Source: DATEBA01 sp035288045 (GTDB taxonomy: Bacteria; Actinomycetota; UBA4738; HRBIN12). From it: a DNA stretch of 64,000 bases. Below the pieces are notes generated by a model that was not told where the DNA came from, ran no database searches, and saw only the letters and a list, made by a program, of their open reading frames with translations. Positions 44,408-51,567 of this stretch are shown in pieces. The first letter of the stretch is position 1, and the number at the start of each line of letters is the position of its first letter. The position numbers were made by a program, and so were the translations under genes. The stretch spans positions 17,650 through 81,649 of the forward strand of contig DATEBA010000012.1 of assembly GCA_035288045.1 (NCBI GenBank), in the 5' to 3' direction.

Positions 44408-44507
44408 GGTCAACTCCTGGTCAAGGAGCCGACCGAATCTGACGGTACTCGACGTCACTGGTGTGACGATCGAGACGGGCGTTGAGCAGCAGCGGTGCTG
44501 GTCAAGG
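44408..44507 (+). repeat. Three TGGTCA-type repeats beside the first att copy
   Basis: GGTCAAC at 44408, TGGTCAAGG at 44418 and TGGTCAAGG at 44499 precede the tRNA-Val fragment. A 33-base stretch around the second repeat (from 44418 to about 44450, ending GACGGTACTC) recurs with a few changes at 46152. GG-to-GG spacing is 11 and 81 bases at both sites. Conserved spacing next to a tRNA fragment is what integrase arm-type binding sites look like. Confidence 0.65.
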
Positions 44508-44523
44508 CATTGCCCTTGACTCT

Positions 44524-44568
44524 TTGACGCGGAAGAGGCCAGAGGTTCAAATCCTTTACCGCCCACCA
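44524..44568 (+). repeat. att copy: displaced 3' half of tRNA-Val(GAC), first
   Basis: The 43 bases 44524-44566 repeat 42729-42771 with a single change (T-stem CCTCT to CCTTT), starting exactly at the anticodon loop (TTGACGC). Unlike the intact tRNA, CCA follows the discriminator base. No 5' half exists, so this is not a tRNA gene but an attachment-site scar. Confidence 0.9.
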
Positions 44569-44594
44569 AGGCCGACGGCGCAATCCCGGATCGC

Positions 44595-45833
44595 TCAGGA
44601 CGCCAGATACCGGGCCAGGGCGAACCTCCGGCCACTACCCTCTTCGCGCGATCCTGCCGCGACGATCCTGCCGTCGGCCTGGATGGCGAGAGCGAAAGCC
44701 GTGGCGAACCCACCTCCGAACCTGGTGGTTACCTTCCCGTCCGACCCAAACGTGTCATCGAGGATCCCGTCAGTCGCGTACCGAGCTAGGGCGAACCGGC
44801 CCTCCGTATCGTTCGAAACTTCACCCGACGCCACGATCCTGCCGTCGGTCTGGATGGACACCGCGTGAAGGCCGGCATCGCCTGTGGCAAAACGGGTCAG
44901 GACTTCGCCGTCCCCTCCAAATGTCTCGTCGAGGCTGCCATTCCTCCTGTGGCGGAAGAGGGCGAAACCCGCTCCTCCACTCGACCCCCCCACAACGACC
45001 TTGCCGTTGGGCTGGATTGCGAGTGCGGAAGCGCCGCCGTCGGGGTTCAGGACCTTCCCGTCACCCCCGAAGGTGGCATCCAGCGTCCCATCGACGTTGT
45101 ACCGAGCAAGGGCAAGAGCCGAGCCCGGAAAGGTGAAGAGGCCCCCCGCCACGACGATCCTGCCGTCAGACTGGACAGCCAAGGCGTCCGCTAGGGCCTC
45201 CCCGCGAAATCTCGTCCTCACCTTCCCGTCGCCCCCGAACGTAGCGTCCCGCGTGCCATCGGTGTTGTACCGGGCGAGGGCGAATCCGGCTCCCTCGAGG
45301 GCGAAGGAGACTCCGGCGGCCACGATCCTGCCGTCGGATTGGATGGATACCGCCGAGGCGGAGGCACCGCCGGCGGCGAGTCTGGTCCGAACTCGTCCGT
45401 CACCGCCGAACGTGGCGTCGAGGGTACCGTTGGTCTTGTACCGGGCGAGGGCGAAGCCGCCCGAGAATTCACCCGCTGCAACGATCTTGCCGTCGGTCTG
45501 GATGGCGACTGCGGAAGCGGTGCCGCCGGGGGTCAGGACCTTCCCGTCGCCCCCGAAGGTGGCATCCAGCGTGCCGTCGGTGTTGTACCGGGCCAGAGCG
45601 AATGCCTCGCCTACACGCGATCCCTCGGCTCGACCCGCCGCAACGATCTTGCCGTCGGCTTGGATGGCGACCCCTGAGGCTAGTGCGGAGACTGTCCGCC
45701 GAGGCCAGGTCAAGACCTTCCCATTGCCTCCGAAGCTCGTATCGAGGTCGCCCGCCGCTGCTGCCGCCGAGGGAGCATTGATCGACAACATGAAGATGAG
45801 CGTCGCACTTGCCGCGAGGATCCGAGCCTGCAT
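44595..45833 (-). CDS. Secreted delta-60 repeat beta-propeller protein, element cargo
   Basis: A 412-residue exported protein. After a signal peptide (about 1-27, A-A-A-A ending) it has about seven copies of the delta-60 repeat, each with the form ALARYNTDGTLDATFGGDGKV and AIQTDGKIVAAG (shown here in parts), predicted to fold into a propeller. It occupies nearly the whole segment between the two tRNA-Val(GAC) scars and ends 27 bases from the left one. No catalytic residues are evident; a surface or adhesive role is inferred. Confidence 0.88.
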   Translation of the reverse strand: MQARILAASATLIFMLSINAPSAAAAAGDLDTSFGGNGKVLTWPRRTVSALASGVAIQADGKIVAAGRAEGSRVGEAFALARYNTDGTLDATFGGDGKVLTPGGTASAVAIQTDGKIVAAGEFSGGFALARYKTNGTLDATFGGDGRVRTRLAAGGASASAVSIQSDGRIVAAGVSFALEGAGFALARYNTDGTRDATFGGDGKVRTRFRGEALADALAVQSDGRIVVAGGLFTFPGSALALARYNVDGTLDATFGGDGKVLNPDGGASALAIQPNGKVVVGGSSGGAGFALFRHRRNGSLDETFGGDGEVLTRFATGDAGLHAVSIQTDGRIVASGEVSNDTEGRFALARYATDGILDDTFGSDGKVTTRFGGGFATAFALAIQADGRIVAAGSREEGSGRRFALARYLAS

Positions 45834-46141
45834 CGTGTCAATCTCTCTCTCGAAGTTGCGTCATTAGACCTTCGCCTTCGACACCGGGTCAAGGGTCGGT
45901 CCGAGCTGGAGCTCGCGGGAAACTTTGCGGGAGTGGGAGTAGGAGCCCGCTTCGCCTCTCGCGAACTGGTGGCCGAGTGAATCCGGTGGCTACCGTGGCG
46001 AGCTCCACATCAGCCAAGCGATCTACCGTCGTCCGGTGCCACGGCTGCCTCTGCGAGCCGCTGTCTTCTTCGGCCGCCCCTGCGGTTGATCATTGCGGAC
46101 CGGCCTGGCCTTGAGGGTGGCCAGTTTCCTGCTCTTGATTC
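45834..46141 (+). other. Upstream region of the delta-60 gene
   Basis: No gene is supported. It must hold the promoter of the - strand propeller gene, but no clear -35/-10 pair was found. Confidence 0.4.
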
Positions 46142-46240
46142 TGGTCAACCTCTGGTCAAGGAGCCGACGGAATCAGACGGTACTCATCAGTACTCGTGTG
46201 GCGAGCGAGAATGCCCGCGAGCAGCAGAAGTCCTGGTCAT
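46142..46240 (+). repeat. Three TGGTCA-type repeats beside the second att copy
   Basis: TGGTCAACC at 46142, TGGTCAAGG at 46153 and TGGTCATGA at 46234 match the set at 44408-44507 in order and spacing (11 and 81 bases). The shared block GGTCAAGGAGCCGAC plus GACGGTACTC follows the second repeat in both. Candidate integrase arm sites. Confidence 0.65.
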
Positions 46241-46259
46241 GACGCTGTGCGGCACCTCC

Positions 46260-46304
46260 TTGACGCGGAAGAGGTCGAAGGTTCAAATCCTTCACCGCCC
46301 ACCA
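46260..46304 (+). repeat. att copy: displaced 3' half of tRNA-Val(GAC), second
   Basis: Matches the tRNA-Val(GAC) 3' half from the anticodon loop to the acceptor end, with CCA after the discriminator. Four changes sit in the T-arm region (GGTCGAAGG and CCTTC instead of GGCCAGAGG and CCTCT). The two T-stem sides changed together so that GAAGG still pairs with CCTTC, showing that this sequence once served in a working tRNA. Confidence 0.9.
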
Positions 46305-46789
46305 GCGAAGTCCCGCCGGTGTGAGTTGACGACTCATCGACGCCGTCACCGGATGGACGCTCTTCGAGCAGCGGGAGACTGACTCCGTAGAACCAAGTGT
46401 CGCACTTCCTCCTGTCAGTGAGGGAGACAGTTGCCCAACATGGCGGGCCGATTTCGGACCGCGAATTTGATCCCCGCAGCCCTCGCTCCGGCCCTTCGGC
46501 CTCAAACTCACCCACGGCACCGCCCGCTCACCCCCACCCGTAGGGAGTCGGTCGGAGTCCTCGCCCCGAGCGCCGTCCTGGGGTTACCTCCCAAGAGAAG
46601 TGTTTGCCCAGGTAGATGGCGTCTGGGGCAACCCCGACCAATGCTCCCCAGACCCTGCCGCCGGACCTAACCCCCCGGAGAGGAAATCCGTCATTAGGCG
46701 GATGCATCGTTAGTCCGTTTGCACTAGGATTCAGGCACCACCCGGCGTAGCCGGGGTGGAGGAGCGTGACCTGCCTGAGGAGGGGGTCG
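46305..46789 (+). other. Gene-free stretch right of the tRNA-Val(GAC) array
   Basis: No convincing gene on either strand. GC-rich leader sequence near 46735-46760 (an imperfect inverted repeat CCCGGCGTAGCCGGGG) precedes the next gene and may be a leader hairpin. Confidence 0.4.
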
Positions 46790-47314
46790 ATGAGGAGAGC
46801 CACGGTGTCGCTGGCGGCCATAGTCGTGGTGGCGATGTTCGCGACGCCCGCGTTCGCCAACGCGGGGGAGCAGTGCCCGGACGGTACGGACAAGTTCGAG
46901 GTGAACGGCGACGCAACCGGTGGGTCGTGGGAGTGGGGCGGCGACGGCATCTCCGTCGACGTGAGCGGCGCCTCTGCGACGATCACCTTGGACGCCGGTG
47001 TCGTCATCGACAGCGTCTGCTGGAAGTCCGGGATCAACGAGGGCCCGCTGGGGTACGCGACGGGTCCATGGGTCGGTCCCACGACGTTCACGATCCAGAC
47101 GAACAGCGGTCAGTATCTTTCGAACATCCACTTCTACCGCGGCGAGTACCCGCCCGATGGGTACGGCCCCAACGCTGCCACCAGCACGAGCGCGCCGAAG
47201 GATCAGAGCGCGGTTCGGCTGACGTGGGGGATCGTCCTGGCGGTTGTGGCTACGTGGGCGCTCACGCGGACTCTGGTTCGCCGGAGACTCGAGACGCGCA
47301 AGGTCGAGGAGTGA
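46790..47314 (+). CDS. Secreted protein with C-terminal membrane anchor (paralogue A)
   Basis: A 174-residue protein with a signal peptide (about 1-24, A-F-A-N), a beta-rich outer domain (CPDGTDKFEVNG, TITLDAGVVIDSVCWKSG), a low-complexity Ser/Thr spacer, and a C-terminal helix flanked by SAVRLTWGIVLAVVATWAL and a basic tail RRRLETRK. The same C-terminal layout recurs in the next gene. ATG 46790 follows GAGGAGGG. Probably a surface protein held in the membrane by its C-terminus; function unknown. Confidence 0.7.
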   Translation: MRRATVSLAAIVVVAMFATPAFANAGEQCPDGTDKFEVNGDATGGSWEWGGDGISVDVSGASATITLDAGVVIDSVCWKSGINEGPLGYATGPWVGPTTFTIQTNSGQYLSNIHFYRGEYPPDGYGPNAATSTSAPKDQSAVRLTWGIVLAVVATWALTRTLVRRRLETRKVEE

Positions 47315-47406
47315 TCGGATAGCTATTCGTTCTTGAGCTGCGCATCCCCCCCCGAGTTCCTGACTGGCTCCGGGTGGGGAGCCGGCTCCTGGGAGAGGGG
47401 GGATCG

Positions 47407-48018
47407 ATGAGGCGACTGTCGGTAGCGCTGTTGGCGGTGCTTGTCGTTGGGCTGGTGGCCGGGCCGGCCGCCGCCGGGAACAAGGGGACGGTGAAGATAG
47501 AGGAGGTTCCTATCGACCTCCTGCCGGATAACTCGCCGCATCCGGGATGCGATTTCCTGATCGAGTTCTTCCATTATCCGGAGGGCTCCGAGGTTAGTTG
47601 GGTGTTCACCGTGCACCCGCCGACCTCGGACACCAACGGACCGGGCTCGGTCGTCGGAAGCGACAGCGCGACCCTGGATCCGGAGGACGCCAACAACCAC
47701 CACCTCAACCTCTCCAGGGTCCAGAACATCGAGGCTGGGTTGATCGCGTCCGGCGTTGAGGCGCACCCGCAGCAGGGGTTCCACGTGAAGCTCTCCGTGA
47801 CCGGGCCCGAGGGCCCGAAGTACAAGGTGTTCTGGGTCGAGTGCGCAGGCTACCCGCCGCGTGCGGCCCCCGACACGAGCGGCACGAGCGCCGTCACTCC
47901 GACGGATGACTCGGCCGCGCGCATCACGTGGGGCATGCTGGGGGCGTTCCTCGCCGCTGGCGTCGTGCTCCGTTCGATCCTCCGGCGCCGCCTCGCGCTC
48001 CGGCGGACCGGCGGCTGA
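47407..48018 (+). CDS. Secreted protein with C-terminal membrane anchor (paralogue B)
   Basis: A 203-residue protein with a signal peptide (about 1-24, A-A-A-G), an outer domain containing GCDFLIEFFHYPEGSEVSW, FHVKLSVTGPEGPKYKVFW and VECAGYPP, a Thr/Ser/Pro spacer, and a C-terminal anchor DDSAARITWGMLGAFLAAG followed by RRRLALRR. The anchor aligns with that of the upstream gene (D-x-SA-x-R-x-TWG). The VFWV-C ending of the outer domain is seen in other exported actinobacterial proteins. A terminator hairpin follows. Confidence 0.72.
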   Translation: MRRLSVALLAVLVVGLVAGPAAAGNKGTVKIEEVPIDLLPDNSPHPGCDFLIEFFHYPEGSEVSWVFTVHPPTSDTNGPGSVVGSDSATLDPEDANNHHLNLSRVQNIEAGLIASGVEAHPQQGFHVKLSVTGPEGPKYKVFWVECAGYPPRAAPDTSGTSAVTPTDDSAARITWGMLGAFLAAGVVLRSILRRRLALRRTGG

Positions 48019-48041
48019 TCCTACGAGGGCAGTTAGCACCT

Positions 48042-48070
48042 GGGATCCCGGGCCTCGTGCCCGGGATCCT
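48042..48070 (+). terminator. Terminator hairpin
   Basis: An 11-bp perfect stem (GGATCCCGGGC pairing with GCCCGGGATCC) with a 5-nt loop, 24 bases after the paralogue B stop. No T-run. It separates the surface-protein genes from the next tRNA. Confidence 0.7.
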
Positions 48071-48238
48071 GGCCTTGTGGGCGGCCCTCGATTAGGCCGG
48101 GAATCCCCCTTGCGCGTCGGATTCCCCGGTGCAAGACTGAGAGGTCCGAGCTGCGAGGCTCGGCGACCGACGGCGGCGCGACGCGGGCACGCGCCGCCGT
48201 CTCCTATGGGTGACGAGGGGTGATATCTTGCCGCCCAC

Positions 48239-48313
48239 GGGCGCGTAGCTCAGCGGGAGAGCGCTTGCTTCACACGCAAGAGGTCGCAGGTTCAAAACCT
48301 GCCGCGCCCACCA
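48239..48313 (+). tRNA. tRNA-Val (CAC), integration target
   Basis: A 72-nt cloverleaf plus encoded CCA (48311-48313). The acceptor GGGCGCG pairs with CGCGCCC; the anticodon stem CTTGC/GCAAG encloses TTCACAC (anticodon CAC); the T-arm is GCAGG/CCTGC. TATCTT at 48224-48229 is a likely -10. The 45 bases 48267-48311 recur at 53041 and 57191, so this gene too is an integration site. Confidence 0.95.
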
Positions 48314-48328
48314 GACAGGATCGGAGGC

Positions 48329-48600
48329 TCACAAGGGATTGGCGAAGAGCTCCCGGCCGTGGGTCCCATCGTTGGCGGCGAAGAAGAGGGTCCCAGCGAC
48401 GTTCGCAAGGGACTTCGGGTGCGAGCCCCCAGATTCCGGGTAGATGTCGTTGACCTGGACTGTGCCGGCCTCGGTTCCGTCGCTCTTCCAAAGCTCGTAG
48501 CCGTCCGTGCCGTCGTCGGCAGCGAAGAACAGGGTCCTCCCGACGTTGGTGAGGAACCTTGGGTACGACCTCGCCGATCCGGTTTCTGTCCCGTGTATTC
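48329..48600 (-). pseudogene. Fragment of an ELWKSDGTE-repeat protein
   Basis: Reading the - strand gives about 85 codons ending in a stop at 48329: two repeat units with TLFFAADDGTDGYELWKSD, GTEAGTVQVNDIYPESGGS and TLFFAANDGTHGRELF. These match the repeats of the intact gene at 50181-51374. The 5' part is missing, cut off by the SnoaL-like fragment on the other strand. It lies 16 bases from the tRNA. Confidence 0.7.
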
Positions 48601-48819
48601 CGGCGATTCATGGAGCGTGCGCCCGAGTACAGCTTCGAGCCCCACGCATACCTCGCGGACGACGAGCATGGAGTGGAGCTCCAGAAATCCCACTACAGGC
48701 GGGGCGACCAGACGCTGGACACAAACGACACGTTCGTCTGCCACTTCCGAGACGGCAAGGTCACAGAGACGTGGCTGTCGACAGACGATCCGTACGGCGT
48801 GGACGAATTCCTCGGCTAG
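48553..48819 (+). pseudogene. Truncated SnoaL/NTF2-like protein
   Basis: About 85 codons match the C-terminal two thirds of a SnoaL-like small protein: HAYLADDEHGVELQKSHYRRG, TNDTFVCHFRDGKVTETW and YGVDEFLG are typical. The N-terminal helix region is absent and the frame merges into antisense of the repeat-protein fragment, so it was truncated by a rearrangement. An intact short protein from ATG 48559 cannot be excluded. Confidence 0.6.
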
Positions 48820-48840
48820 CCGCGGGACCATCGAGTTGCT

Positions 48841-50172
48841 CTACTCTCCGCGGGCGCTGTGCTCGACGATCGACGCGAGATCGACCCTGGCCAGGTAGGA
48901 GTCGAAGCTACCGGCGTTCGACTCGCCCGCGAAGGTGCCCGAGGTGTCGCCGATCACGAACAGATCGCCGGCCGCGCCCCATCCCCAGCCCACCGTTTCC
49001 TCTTCGTCGGTTCCGAATTCGAGTGTCCATTGAGCGTCGCCCGTCGTCGGCTCGAACGCCCGGGCGAAGACGTCGTCACCGCCGAGGTTCGTTTGGCCAT
49101 GGAAGGCGCCACCTGTGGTCCCCACGGTCACCACGTCGCCCCGCACCAGCGTCGCGCCCGCGGACGCATCGACGGCCCTCGTGCCGAACTGCCTGGTCCA
49201 AAGCCCGACGCCTGCCGGCGAGAATCCGCGGATGAAGGCGTCGGACCTACCCCTTCTCTCGAACCCGCGGAAGGATCCCCAGGTCTGGCCCGACACGTAC
49301 ACGCCGCTCGCATCGGCCGCCAGCCCCGACCCGATGTCGGCCCTGTTGGTACCGAACTGGCGCAGCCACAATCTCCTCCCGTCTCGAGAGAACAGGGCGA
49401 GGAACGCGTCCAAGTCGCCGTGAGAGCGCGCCCCGGGAAGGTGACCGTCGGTGAAGCCGTTCACGTAGATGCCCTGTGGGGCGATCATCGCCGCCCACGC
49501 TTCCTCATACCCCCGCCCGCCGAACTGCCGCAGCCACTCCATCGCTCCCCGCTTGTCGAAGCGGGCGAGGAACAAGTCGGCGCTGCCATGGTTCACACGG
49601 TTCGCGAACGCGCCGAAGGTGTACCCGAACACGAAGACGCCCGACCGGTCCACCACGATGCCCGCCGCGTAGTCGTCCTCGTCCGTTCCGAACTGCGCCA
49701 TCCACCGCTCGTTCCCCTCGAGGTCGTACCTCGCGACGAACGCATCGGCTCCCCCCGCGCTGGTCTGACCGGGTAACGAACCCGTCGTGGCACCGTCCAC
49801 GTAGAGGCCAGACGCGTCCGCGCGCGCGGCGCCGACCTCCTCCCACCTCCTCGTGCCGAACTGCACGGTCCAGACCTCCGAGCCCCGCGCGTCGGTGCGC
49901 CTGATCCATCCGTCCGCGTCCCCCTCGCTGGCCTGCCCCGGGAGGGCGCCGTAGGTCAGACCCCCCGTGAAGACGTCCCCCCCGAAGGAGTCGACCGCGT
50001 AGGTGCCGAGCTCCGGAGCCGGAGAGCCGAACTGATCGACCCAGGCCACGGACCAGGTGATCGCCGCGCTCGGGGGCCCGAGGAGACCAACGAGAACCGC
50101 TAGCAACGCAGCGAGCGGGAACGCCGGGCCGCCCCAGCGACCGGGCGCTCCCGCGGCTCGAGACAGCGTCAT
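48841..50172 (-). CDS. Secreted SBBP-type beta-propeller protein, element cargo
   Basis: A 443-residue exported protein. A signal peptide (about 1-38) is followed by seven roughly 55-residue repeats, each with W-x-x-QFGT and a DASGVYVSGQTWG-like strand, the pattern of SBBP beta-propeller repeats. ATG 50172 was chosen because the signal peptide follows at once. The stop lies 22 bases from the SnoaL fragment. Only eight bases separate it from the next upstream gene on the same strand, so the two are probably one operon. No catalytic site; likely an extracellular binding protein. Confidence 0.85.
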   Translation of the reverse strand: MTLSRAAGAPGRWGGPAFPLAALLAVLVGLLGPPSAAITWSVAWVDQFGSPAPELGTYAVDSFGGDVFTGGLTYGALPGQASEGDADGWIRRTDARGSEVWTVQFGTRRWEEVGAARADASGLYVDGATTGSLPGQTSAGGADAFVARYDLEGNERWMAQFGTDEDDYAAGIVVDRSGVFVFGYTFGAFANRVNHGSADLFLARFDKRGAMEWLRQFGGRGYEEAWAAMIAPQGIYVNGFTDGHLPGARSHGDLDAFLALFSRDGRRLWLRQFGTNRADIGSGLAADASGVYVSGQTWGSFRGFERRGRSDAFIRGFSPAGVGLWTRQFGTRAVDASAGATLVRGDVVTVGTTGGAFHGQTNLGGDDVFARAFEPTTGDAQWTLEFGTDEEETVGWGWGAAGDLFVIGDTSGTFAGESNAGSFDSYLARVDLASIVEHSARGE

Positions 50173-50180
50173 CGACCTGG

Positions 50181-51374
50181 TCACGGAATGGTCACGAAGT
50201 CGTCCAGGAACGACCGCGCGATCGCGATGTCGTTCCTCCACGCCCAGGATATGCCGTGGCACTGTCCGGTCTCACCGTCGCCTACGGCGACCGCGACGTT
50301 GGAGTTCCCGAGGAAGTAGGGCGCGCCCGCATCTCCGCTGCAGACGCCCCCCTGTCCGGTCGCGGTCGAGTTGATCTGCAGCTCGATGGTGCCCGGGTCG
50401 ATCGCCGCGATCTGGGCCGTCGCCCACCGCCGCGCTCCGTCGAACCAGTAATCGCACGGCCCAGAGCCCGAGCAGTCGGCCTCGACGCCGTAGCCGACCA
50501 CCGTGAGCGACTGGCTCTTCTTCACCGACTCCAGCTGGTCGAGCGTAGGCAGCCGGGCCGGAGTGATGCCTCGAACGGGCCTGGCGAGGATCGCAACCCC
50601 GTAGAGGTTGAAGCCGTTGGTGAAGTTCACCTCCGGGTGCAAGTACCCGGCCTCGACGGTTCGGAGGGTCGACGTCTCTGGATCGAGCACCGGGTCGAAC
50701 GAGACCACCGCCCGACCGCCGATCGACTGGGCGTATTCCACGCCGCCCGGGCACTCCGGAACCGTGAGGAACGCGGTCGAGGAGATCAACACACCCGAAC
50801 AGAAGGCGAAGACCTCACCGTCCGGATCCTCCAGCACCATCACCCCGACGTTCGGGTCGCTCTTCCACAACTCGCGGCCAGTGATGCCGTCGTCTGTGGC
50901 GCGGAAGAACAGGGTCCCTCCAACGTTGATGAGCGTGCCCGGGTACGAGCCCCCCAATCCTGGGACGATGTCCTTCACTTGCACTGTCCCGGCCTCGGTC
51001 CCGTCGCTCTTCCACAGCTCGGGGCCGCTGATGCCGTCGTTGGCGCGCAAGAACAGGGTTCCCCCGACGCTGGTGAGGAGCCTTGGGCGGAACCACGGAC
51101 CCGACATGGCCGATCGGGGGTTGATGTCCTTCACCAGGGCCGTACCGGTTTCTGTCCCGTCGCTCTTCCACAGCTCGGGGCCGCTGACGCCGTCGTTGGC
51201 GCGCAAGAACAGGGTCCCTCCGACGTTGGTGAGGCTGCCGAGGTGCGAGGTCGTCGATCCGGGGTTGATGTCGCGGACCAGGTAAGGACTCCCGGCGGCG
51301 CTTGCAGAGGGCGCGGCAGGAAGCGATGCCACGAGACAGACGAGGATCAGCGCCGCCTTTCGTACGGTTCGCAT
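50181..51374 (-). CDS. Secreted ELWKSDGTE-repeat protein fused to an inactive trypsin-like domain
   Basis: A 397-residue exported protein. A signal peptide (about 1-29) is followed by three repeats around GPELWKSDGTE, then a chymotrypsin-fold domain from about residue 165 (CSGVLISSTAFLTVPEC). All three catalytic positions appear changed: the TAAHC histidine region reads TVPEC, the aspartate position in the NPYDVAVV-like strand reads NLYGVAIL, and the serine motif GDSGGP reads GDAGAP. The fold markers (GITPARLPTLDQL, VVGYGVEA, the closing FLDDFVTIP) remain. It should bind rather than cut. ATG 51374 precedes the signal peptide. Confidence 0.82.
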   Translation of the reverse strand: MRTVRKAALILVCLVASLPAAPSASAAGSPYLVRDINPGSTTSHLGSLTNVGGTLFLRANDGVSGPELWKSDGTETGTALVKDINPRSAMSGPWFRPRLLTSVGGTLFLRANDGISGPELWKSDGTEAGTVQVKDIVPGLGGSYPGTLINVGGTLFFRATDDGITGRELWKSDPNVGVMVLEDPDGEVFAFCSGVLISSTAFLTVPECPGGVEYAQSIGGRAVVSFDPVLDPETSTLRTVEAGYLHPEVNFTNGFNLYGVAILARPVRGITPARLPTLDQLESVKKSQSLTVVGYGVEADCSGSGPCDYWFDGARRWATAQIAAIDPGTIELQINSTATGQGGVCSGDAGAPYFLGNSNVAVAVGDGETGQCHGISWAWRNDIAIARSFLDDFVTIP

Positions 51375-51543
51375 CGCTCGGCTCCTCGTTGGCCACCGGC
51401 AGGGGGAAGATTTCGACAAGCGAGACTCTACTGATGTCGGAGGAAGCAGCGCAAGGCTCTGGCTGATTCGCCGATAGATACCTTGGGTTCGCGTCCTCTG
51501 TCCCCCCTGACGCGATAACCTTCTCGATTCGCTCGCCTCTGAC

Positions 51544-51567
51544 GTGCATAATGTCCAAGGCGCACAG
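51544..51567 (+). repeat. Left part of the att-linked block, cut off by IS30
   Basis: These 24 bases (GTGCATAATG...GCGCACAG) are identical to 57152-57175. At 57152 the block runs straight on into CGCATAGACCC and the tRNA fragment; here the insertion sequence separates the two parts. Sequence before it (ATTCGCTCGC against CTTCGCTCGC) is similar too. Confidence 0.8.

Noticed and set aside
44286..44519. Protein-coding gene over the TGGTCA repeats, possibly an integrase C-terminus
   Set aside because: A shared short reading (LVKEPTESDGT) exists at both repeat sites, but no tyrosine-recombinase motif and no start signal accompany it. Conserved spacing of DNA repeats explains the similarity better.
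44524..44568. Additional tRNA-Val gene
   Set aside because: Only the anticodon-loop-to-acceptor half is present, with no 5' acceptor strand or D-arm. The same holds for 46260, 53041 and 57191.
45000..45700. CRISPR-like or tandem DNA repeats
   Set aside because: The periodicity is that of the coded propeller repeats (about 55 codons), with diverged DNA and no spacers. The same applies to the SBBP and RTX genes.
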